Assembly (NCBI GenBank): GCA_963826795.1
Contig: CAWGYT010000024.1
Location: forward strand, 62,001-126,000
DNA: 64,000 bases
Direction: 5' to 3'
Origin: CAWGYT01 sp963826795
GTDB lineage: Bacteria; Planctomycetota; Planctomycetia; Pirellulales; Pirellulaceae
Position numbers and translations under genes: made by a program. Within the stretch, counting starts at the first letter, position 1. Every line of letters starts with the position of its first letter. The notes beneath the pieces were generated by a model, which was not told the origin of the DNA, did not search any database, and was given only the letters and a program-made list of their open reading frames with translations. This document shows, one piece after another, positions 57,232-64,000 of this stretch.

Positions 57232-58328
57232 GGCAAGGCGTCTTCCAGGGTGGCATCGACAAAGCTTGTGATGTTGTCCCGATGCGGTTTATCGGGATAG
57301 GGGCCCGTGGGGAAAGCGAAGGGCAGGTATCCATCCAGATTCTGGTTCTTCACCTGCACGCCGTAGTCGTTATCCAGGCCAGCGCCGATGATCTGATAAC
57401 TATCGGGTGCGGCATAGTGTTGGCGCAACATCGGATTGGGCGGCGAGGCGACCTGCGTGCTGAGATAGGGTCGCGGTGCCGGCAGAACCGCCGTCGCGTC
57501 GGGGCCGATGCGGCACAGCAGGTTCGCTTCGTTCTTCCCAAAGTTGAAGGGATAGCTGTAATTCACGTAATAGATGTACGGACGCTGATTCGCAAACCGC
57601 GGGTAGTATTCCGGGAATCCATCGTTGTCGAGATCCAGCAGCTGGGCCTTACTGAACTCGTAAAACGGACTTCGCTCGACCAACGTGGGGTCCACCCCGA
57701 TGGGACCGAAGAGCGGATTCTGGGGATCGTTCGTGAAGCCGCGCAGCCAGAAGTAGAGTGCTTCGGCCGGATCGAGCGTCAGATAACGGGCCGGATCCAG
57801 CTTGTTGGGCTCTTCTCGCTTGAGATTCACGTTCCATTCCCGCGGGACGTCCGTGTTCGGATTCCGCTGCCGAAACATGCGGCTCATGAACTGGTCGACC
57901 ACTTGCTTGTTCGTCTGAGGATTGGAAAAGTCCGGGGGGAAATCCGACTGCTGCTGGTTCTTGAAGCCCTGCAGCGTCTGGCCCATCGATTTGACCTCCG
58001 TCGCCATCGAGGCCTCGCGAACTCGCACCTGAGCTCGACCGATCGCGACGACCAACAAGCCGACGAGCACGCCGATGATGGCGATGACGACCAAGAGCTC
58101 GACCAGCGTGAAGCCGCCGCGCGGTTGCGGATGCAGGCCACTGGGATGCAGGCCACTGGGATGCAGGCCACTGGGATGCAGGCCACTGGGATGCAGGCTA
58201 CTGGGATGCAGGCCCCGCGGATTCCGCAGGTACCGAGTCGACGCGTCAGGGCGAGACGCGCTCGGTTCCTCCCCTGCGGCGATTCCTTGCCGTGTTGAGC
58301 GGTTCTCGCGGTGAATCCCGACGACCAT
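57228..58328 (-). CDS. Prepilin-type protein (pseudopilin A) with repeat-bearing leader
   Basis: 366 residues from ATG 58328, where AAGGAG lies about 8 bases upstream. The 72-residue leader is far longer than the usual 6-20 and holds six copies of an LHPS-type pentapeptide (GLHPS) just before the site RGG|FTLVELLVVIAIIGVLVGLL (Glu77). The mature part carries LLDLDNDGFPEYYPRF, a calcium-type segment, and a soluble domain. Probably the major pseudopilin of this cluster because it is the first of four. The leader repeats are encoded by 15-bp tandem DNA units. Confidence 0.85.
   Translation of the reverse strand: MVVGIHRENRSTRQGIAAGEEPSASRPDASTRYLRNPRGLHPSSLHPSGLHPSGLHPSGLHPSGLHPQPRGGFTLVELLVVIAIIGVLVGLLVVAIGRAQVRVREASMATEVKSMGQTLQGFKNQQQSDFPPDFSNPQTNKQVVDQFMSRMFRQRNPNTDVPREWNVNLKREEPNKLDPARYLTLDPAEALYFWLRGFTNDPQNPLFGPIGVDPTLVERSPFYEFSKAQLLDLDNDGFPEYYPRFANQRPYIYYVNYSYPFNFGKNEANLLCRIGPDATAVLPAPRPYLSTQVASPPNPMLRQHYAAPDSYQIIGAGLDNDYGVQVKNQNLDGYLPFAFPTGPYPDKPHRDNITSFVDATLEDALP
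58131..58214. repeat. 15-bp tandem repeat in the pseudopilin A leader
   Basis: Five full copies of atgcaggccactggg (one with a C-to-T change) plus a partial sixth. In frame on the minus strand it codes for Gly/Ser-Leu-His-Pro-Ser. Its unit length is a multiple of three, so copy change keeps the frame. Confidence 0.95.
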
Positions 58329-58444
58329 AAAATTGCTCCTTCCAAGTTTTCCGTCTGGCGTGCACGATCGCCCTGCCGGACATGGGCGACCGAGCGTGCG
58401 CAACGGACGATCTTTGATTCGATGATTTTCTTTGATTCGGTGAT

Positions 58445-59845
58445 TTATTGCGAAAGATTCGTGATCAAGCTGACCAACGGCATGAACAAGGAGATCACGA
58501 TGAATCCGACCGCACCTCCCAGGAAGACGATCAGCAACGGCTCCAGCAGGCTCATCAAGCTATCGGTCAAGACGCGGACTTCGTCGTCGAACGTATCGGC
58601 GACCTTGTAGAGCATCGTGTCGAGCTCACCGGTTTCCTCGCCGACGTCGACCATGTTGACGACCAGGTCGTCGGCGACGCGGCGGTTCATCCGCATGACG
58701 TAGTACAGTCCGCCGAGGATGGCGGCGGCGAGTGCGGCGGGACCGGCGATTCCGAGCATGCCGCTCATGAAAAACAGCGGGGTGACGGGCAGTACCGCGA
58801 CGGCGACCCAGAGTCCGCAGGCGACGGGGTGGAAGCCTGGCTTGGAGTTGTCTTTCATCGGCTTGGCAATCGTCTCGCCTTCGCGGATCGATTCGGCGAC
58901 CTTCGAGTAGAGCCGTTCGAACATGGCGTTGCCGCACGTTTCACGCGTGATCGTCAGTCCTTCCAGGATCGGCACGCCGCTGGCGACGAGTGTGCCGAGG
59001 GTGCGTGTGGATCGCGCCATCGAGTTCTTTTCGATCAACGTGCCGAAGACGGGCCAGTTCAGGGAGAACAAGTCCCAGCCCATGCGGCCGGCTTTGAATT
59101 TGCGGATCATCTTCACAACGATGACCAGGCCGATTGGGATGCCGGGGATCAGGAACCAGTAGGTGGCGACATTGTGCGAGATCGTGACCAGGGCCTTGGT
59201 CATCGTCGGCAGTTCGGTATCGAAGTCCTTGAAGATCTGCTCAAACGTCGGCACGATCTTGATCATGATGAAGGTCAGGATGCCGACCGCGACCATCACG
59301 ACGACGACCGGGTAGACCATGGCTCCCTTGACCTTCCGCTTCAGCGCCTCGGCGCTTTCCTTGAAGTCGGCCAGGCGTTGCAGGATCGTTTCCAAGGCAC
59401 CGCCCGCCTCGCCGGCTTTGATCATGTTGACGTACAGCCGATCGAACGCCTTGGGCGATTTCGCCATGGCCTCGGAGAGCGTCGAGCCGGATTCGATCTC
59501 CTCGCAAACGTCCATCAGCGAGTTCTTCAAGCGGCCTGGTTTGGCCTGCTCTTCCAGAATCCGCAGGCTCCGCAAGATCGGCAGGCCGGCATCTTGCAGG
59601 ATCGACAGTTGCCGGGTGAAGGTGCAGAGATCCTTGCTCTTGACGCCGCCGATCGCGAACCCGCGCTTCTTGCCTTCCGTCGTCTTCTTGTCGCCCGACT
59701 TGCGGCCCTTCTTGACGTTGATCTTCGTCACGAAGTAGCCCATGTCGCGGATTTGCGTCTGGGCTTCTTCTTCGTTCTCGGCGTCGACGACGTCGCGAAT
59801 CTCTTGACCCTTGGCATCCATCGCTTCGAATTGATAAGTCGGCAT
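58445..59845 (-). CDS. Type II secretion/type IV pilus platform protein GspF/PilC
   Basis: 466 residues with two tandem GspF domains. Domain 1 starts KDLCTFTRQLSILQDAGLPIL and carries MIKAGEAGGALETILQRL; domain 2 has MARSTRTLGTLVASGVPILEGL and MVDVGEETGELDTMLYKVADTF. A stretch of about 60 residues with two hydrophobic segments (about 335-395; ACGLWVAVAVLPVTPLFFMSG and AALAAAILGGLYYVMRM) interrupts domain 2 where E. coli GspF has none. The protein sits in the inner membrane and couples the ATPase to pilin polymerisation. GAGG lies near the ATG at 59845. Confidence 0.93.
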   Translation of the reverse strand: MPTYQFEAMDAKGQEIRDVVDAENEEEAQTQIRDMGYFVTKINVKKGRKSGDKKTTEGKKRGFAIGGVKSKDLCTFTRQLSILQDAGLPILRSLRILEEQAKPGRLKNSLMDVCEEIESGSTLSEAMAKSPKAFDRLYVNMIKAGEAGGALETILQRLADFKESAEALKRKVKGAMVYPVVVVMVAVGILTFIMIKIVPTFEQIFKDFDTELPTMTKALVTISHNVATYWFLIPGIPIGLVIVVKMIRKFKAGRMGWDLFSLNWPVFGTLIEKNSMARSTRTLGTLVASGVPILEGLTITRETCGNAMFERLYSKVAESIREGETIAKPMKDNSKPGFHPVACGLWVAVAVLPVTPLFFMSGMLGIAGPAALAAAILGGLYYVMRMNRRVADDLVVNMVDVGEETGELDTMLYKVADTFDDEVRVLTDSLMSLLEPLLIVFLGGAVGFIVISLFMPLVSLITNLSQ

Positions 59846-59965
59846 CGTTCGTACCTCGCTCAGAGCGGAAGTCGGTTGCTAGATGAAGTGGGGTGTTGGC
59901 GGCGCGAGCTGATCCGAATTGGATCGGTCGCCCGGGAACTGGCCCCGGGTGGCTCAGGCCCTTGT

Positions 59966-61684
59966 TTACGAGTCCACAATGGTCTCGCGAATGATTTCTT
60001 CGGCGGTGGTGGTTCCTTCAAAGGCAAACGTGGTTCCGATGTCCCGCAGCGTGACCATCCCGTAGCCGCGGGCGGCTTCGCGCATCTCGTCGGTGGACGC
60101 TCCCTTGAGAATCATTTCCCGCAGGTCGTCATTCATGATCATCAGTTCGAACAGTCCCACGCGTCCTTTGTAACCTGTGTTGTTGCATTTGTCGCAGCCT
60201 TTGCCGCGGTAAAAATGGCGGTCCCCAAGTTGAGCTCGCGTGATGTTCAGCTGTGCCAGGATTTCGTCATCGGCTCGAATCGGCTCGCGGCAGTTCGCAC
60301 AAATCCGGCGGACCAAGCGCTGCGCCAGAATCGCTTCGACCGTGGCCGTGATCAAAAAGGGCGGGATCCCCATGTCGCGGAGACGCGTGACCGTGCTGGG
60401 GGCGTCGTTCGTGTGCAGCGTGCTGAAGACCGTATGGCCGGTCAGCGACGCCTGGACCGCGATCTCGGCGGTTTCCGTATCGCGGATCTCCCCCACCAGA
60501 ATTTTGTCGGGGTCTTGCCGCAGGATCGCTCGCAGACACTGGGCGAACGTATTGCCGATGTCGGCGTCGATCGGGATCTGCACGATGCCGTCGATGTCGT
60601 ACTCCACCGGATCTTCGGTCGTGATCAACTTGTCACGAATGTCGTTCAGCTCGCTGAGTGCCGAGTAGAGCGTGGTCGTCTTGCCGGAGCCCGTGGGACC
60701 GGTGACGAGGATGATTCCATTGGGCTTCTTCATCACCTCGCGAAAGGCTGCCAGGGTCTCGTCATTCATGCCGACTTTGGTCAAGTCGAGCGAGACGACG
60801 GTCCGATCGAGCACTCGCATGACGACGCTTTCGCCGAACATGGTGGGCAAGACGCTGACCCGCAAGTCGACCGGATGCCCACCCACCGTCAGCTCGATTC
60901 GACCGTCCTGCGGCAAGCGGCGTTCGGCGATATCCAGATTGGCCATGACCTTGATGCGCGTCGTGATGGCGAAGGCCAGGTGCCGCGGGGGCGGTACCAT
61001 CTCGTACAGCACGCCGTCGGACTTGATTCGGATCCGAAACTCGTCCTCGAACGGTTCCAAATGGATGTCGCTTGCCTGATCCTTGATCGCCAGCAACAGG
61101 ACCATATTGAGCAGCTTGCGGACCGGCGCGCTGTCGGCCAGGGCCTCGGCGCCCGAGATGTCGATCGGCCCGCTGCCGACCAGCGACTCGGCCGCGCGTT
61201 CCAGTTCGTCGTCGTCCTCCAGGTCGCTCACCAGGCTCTCAAACGTCTCCGACGAGCTGGCGTAGTATTTTTCGAGTGCCGCCGCGATCTCCCGCTCGGT
61301 CGCTACCATCAATTTGATGTCGTAGCCCAGGAACGTCCGAAGCTCGTCCTGAATGGCCAGATTCTGGGGATCGCAGGTCACCAACGTGAACGAGTTGCCC
61401 TCCAACTTGATCGGGATCACGCGATAGAGCTGCGCCATCGGCTCGGTGATCAGCTGCAACACCTCCGGCTCGACGTCGATTTCGCCGAGCCGCACGACCT
61501 GCATTGACATCTGCTCGGCCAAGGCCAGCGCGATCTGCTCGTCGGTGACCAGGCCCATCTCTTCGGCGATCTTGCCCAGCAACTCGCCCGGATGCCGCCG
61601 CTGCTCCTCGAGCAACATCTCCAACTGCTCGTCGTTGAGGAAGCCGAGGTCGACCAGAATTTGTCCGATACGTCGAATTGCCAT
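59966..61684 (-). CDS. GspE/PilB family secretion/pilus assembly ATPase
   Basis: 572 residues. The N-terminal MshEN-like region (RRIGQILVDLGFLNDEQLEML) can bind c-di-GMP in relatives. Walker A is VTGPTGSGKTTTLYSAL, the Asp box is EDPVEYDIDG, and Walker B is LVGEIRDTETAEIAVQA. A tetra-Cys zinc site (CANC and CDKCN) lies near residues 480-520. It powers pilin polymerisation, acting with GspF downstream. Normal length for PilB. Confidence 0.93.
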   Translation of the reverse strand: MAIRRIGQILVDLGFLNDEQLEMLLEEQRRHPGELLGKIAEEMGLVTDEQIALALAEQMSMQVVRLGEIDVEPEVLQLITEPMAQLYRVIPIKLEGNSFTLVTCDPQNLAIQDELRTFLGYDIKLMVATEREIAAALEKYYASSSETFESLVSDLEDDDELERAAESLVGSGPIDISGAEALADSAPVRKLLNMVLLLAIKDQASDIHLEPFEDEFRIRIKSDGVLYEMVPPPRHLAFAITTRIKVMANLDIAERRLPQDGRIELTVGGHPVDLRVSVLPTMFGESVVMRVLDRTVVSLDLTKVGMNDETLAAFREVMKKPNGIILVTGPTGSGKTTTLYSALSELNDIRDKLITTEDPVEYDIDGIVQIPIDADIGNTFAQCLRAILRQDPDKILVGEIRDTETAEIAVQASLTGHTVFSTLHTNDAPSTVTRLRDMGIPPFLITATVEAILAQRLVRRICANCREPIRADDEILAQLNITRAQLGDRHFYRGKGCDKCNNTGYKGRVGLFELMIMNDDLREMILKGASTDEMREAARGYGMVTLRDIGTTFAFEGTTTAEEIIRETIVDS

Positions 61685-61760
61685 CTGCGGTTGCTCGTGA
61701 ATTTCGCCGTGGGAGGGGAGCGTCCAAACTGAAAACTTGGTTCGTCACATTCAAAACCGA

Positions 61761-62876
<1,116 letters not shown>

Positions 62877-63449
62877 GATCGTGCTTCCCTCGCGATTGCC
62901 CGTTCACATCGCGGCCGATCGTGACTCGTGAACCTCTTTCGTGTTCCCCGCAACCGCCGCCCTCGATCCGGAGACCCCAGGGACTTGGCCGGCGCTGCCG
63001 GGGCGGTTGGGCCGTAAGGTAGTGCTCCCGCCGGAGCGACCTTTTGCGGTTCCGAACCAAAAGCCGGTTCTCGAGCAGATCACTCGAGTAGGTTGATGAC
63101 GAGATCCGGAGATGAAAAGAACGCCCTTGGCCCCTGCAGTCTGGGCGTCGTGATCACTACGTCCGGATTATTTACCCCCCGCCGCATGCGAACAAGTTGG
63201 ACGACAAAACGTGTTGCGTGACCGGGCCGGTCACTCCCGCCCGCCAGCGGCCGCTCATGTGACCTTCTCGATCCGCGCAACATCTGACAGGACTGACCTT
63301 TATTGTAATGAGCGAACCGTCGACGAGGGGCGCAATTTGGGCGATTCTCGCGCGGAAGTTCAGTTGCCTTGACACGCGCTGCGGTCGCTGGCGGGTCGGC
63401 GGTCGGACGCGATGAACGACGAACCCCCAGCCGCTGCCGACCCGCCGTT
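62877..63449. other. Intergenic region between two secretion ATPase genes
   Basis: A 573-base GC-rich spacer between pilT and the second GspE/PilB gene. Apart from a hairpin next to the upstream gene's stop I see no gene, RNA or repeat of the dispersed family. The pilT promoter is expected here. Confidence 0.45.
63390..63446 (-). terminator. Putative terminator hairpin after the second GspE
   Basis: ggcgggtcggc (63390-63400) pairs perfectly with gccgacccgcc (63436-63446), ending 3 bases from the stop codon. No T-tract follows, so this may be a weak or Rho-dependent site. Confidence 0.35.
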
Positions 63450-64000
63450 TCAGGCGGCCGCCGTATCCGCCTCCGTGCGCTTCGCGACGCGAAAGACCTC
63501 CTCGATCGTGGTGATGCCCCGCAGCACCTTGTCGATTCCGTCCCGGTAGAGCGTGGTCATGCCCTGGTCTGTCGCGACATCCCGAATCTCGGTCGCCGCC
63601 GCGTTGTTGAAGACCAGTTCCCGAATCTTCGACGACATCAACATCAGCTCGTAAATGCCGATCCGGCCTCGATATCCGCCGAGGTTGCAGGCATTGCAAC
63701 CGGCTCCCTTCATGAACGTCGCTCGTGAGGCCTCCTTTGCCGAAATTCCCGCCGCCTCGAGTTCCCCGGCGGACGGGGTGTGAGGCTGCTTGCACTTGGT
63801 GCAGACCACTCGCACCAAGCGCTGGGCCAACACCGCGACGATGCTGCTTGCCACCAGATAGTTGGGGACGCCCAGGTCCACCATGCGCGTCATCGCGCTG
63901 GGCGCATCGTTCGTGTGGAGTGTACTGAAAACTAAGTGTCCTGTTAAAGACGCCTGGATTCCCATCTGAGCGGTCTCCAGGTCCCGCATTTCGCCGACGA
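63450..64000 (-). CDS. Second GspE/PilB family ATPase, C-terminal part
   Basis: The gene runs off the right edge; 183 residues are visible. They start at VGEMRDLETAQ (Walker B side) and include STLHTNDAPSAMTRMVDLG, the tetra-Cys site (CTKCKQ and CNACNLGGYRGRIGIYEL) and the tail VLRGITTIEEVFRVAKR. It is related to, but distinct from, the GspE at 59966. Why the cluster holds two assembly ATPases is unclear. Confidence 0.92.
   Translation of the reverse strand, partial: VGEMRDLETAQMGIQASLTGHLVFSTLHTNDAPSAMTRMVDLGVPNYLVASSIVAVLAQRLVRVVCTKCKQPHTPSAGELEAAGISAKEASRATFMKGAGCNACNLGGYRGRIGIYELMLMSSKIRELVFNNAAATEIRDVATDQGMTTLYRDGIDKVLRGITTIEEVFRVAKRTEADTAAA

Noticed and set aside
58448..61507. A 1019-codon plus-strand open frame antisense to gspE and gspF
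   Set aside because: The minus-strand genes are conserved families in the correct frame; the plus frame is Arg/Asp/Gln-rich, without any motif, and arises from GC-rich codon bias.

Overview
The window is GC-rich bacterial DNA that looks like a member of the Planctomycetota, probably near the Pirellulales; no rRNA or marker phylogeny is present, so the order is a guess. Pointers to the phylum are a PVC-type heme-binding membrane dehydrogenase with a CxxCH site, a secreted protein with an LExRxLL-type leader and dockerin-like end, a PEP-CTERM-type secreted protease, Tat-exported enzymes, paired ClpP proteases next to trigger factor, and a long type IV pilus/type II secretion-like cluster with very large pseudopilin-class proteins.

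Layout. 0-7.3 kb: a partial secreted protein, an overlapping operon of ADP-ribosylglycohydrolase, APH-fold kinase and DapA-like aldolase, then an SDR and a CPA2 antiporter. 7.26-8.36 kb: a 145-bp tandem array. 8.6-16.7 kb: heme-binding dehydrogenase, agmatine deiminase-family protein and a large secreted protein whose Calx-beta domain is split by a beta-helix. 16.9-32.9 kb: Uup ABC-F ATPase, a deacetylase-like protein coupled to a GT4 glycosyltransferase, sulfotransferase, methyltransferase, exported esterase, GT1 glycosyltransferase, thioesterase, Bcp peroxiredoxin, Tat-exported protein, CPXCG protein, rhomboid and YjbQ. 32.9-37.75 kb (minus): lipoprotein, clpP, second clpP, tig and tRNA-Gly. 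37.9-39.35 kb: decayed repeat-rich island. 39.6-45.9 kb: FHA protein, DUF255 thioredoxin-fold protein, and pntAA-pntAB-pntB. 45.9-47.6 kb: two-lobed aspartic protease. 47.8-64 kb (minus): the pilus/secretion cluster, in transcription order second GspE/PilB (cut by the window end), PilT, GspE/PilB, GspF/PilC, four pseudopilins and a 1793-residue GspK-like protein.

How genes work together. The kinase and aldolase next to a glycohydrolase suggest release, phosphorylation and cleavage of a sugar, which is a hypothesis. The pilus cluster holds assembly ATPases, a retraction ATPase, the platform protein and several pseudopilins, so it may build a short pseudopilus or pilus. The pnt genes encode the proton-translocating transhydrogenase that links NADH and NADPH pools.

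Quality caveat. Many conserved genes are broken by single-base frame changes (ADP-ribosylglycohydrolase, kinase, heme dehydrogenase, deiminase, methyltransferase, FHA, DUF255, pnt genes, protease, two pseudopilins), most densely in clpP2, tig and pntB, while a 5.4-kb gene is intact. Consensus errors in the assembly are the simplest explanation, so broken genes are annotated as one gene over their whole span. A family of GC-rich intergenic hairpin repeats occurs at 7.3, 26.4, 37.9, 39.2 and 55.8 kb.
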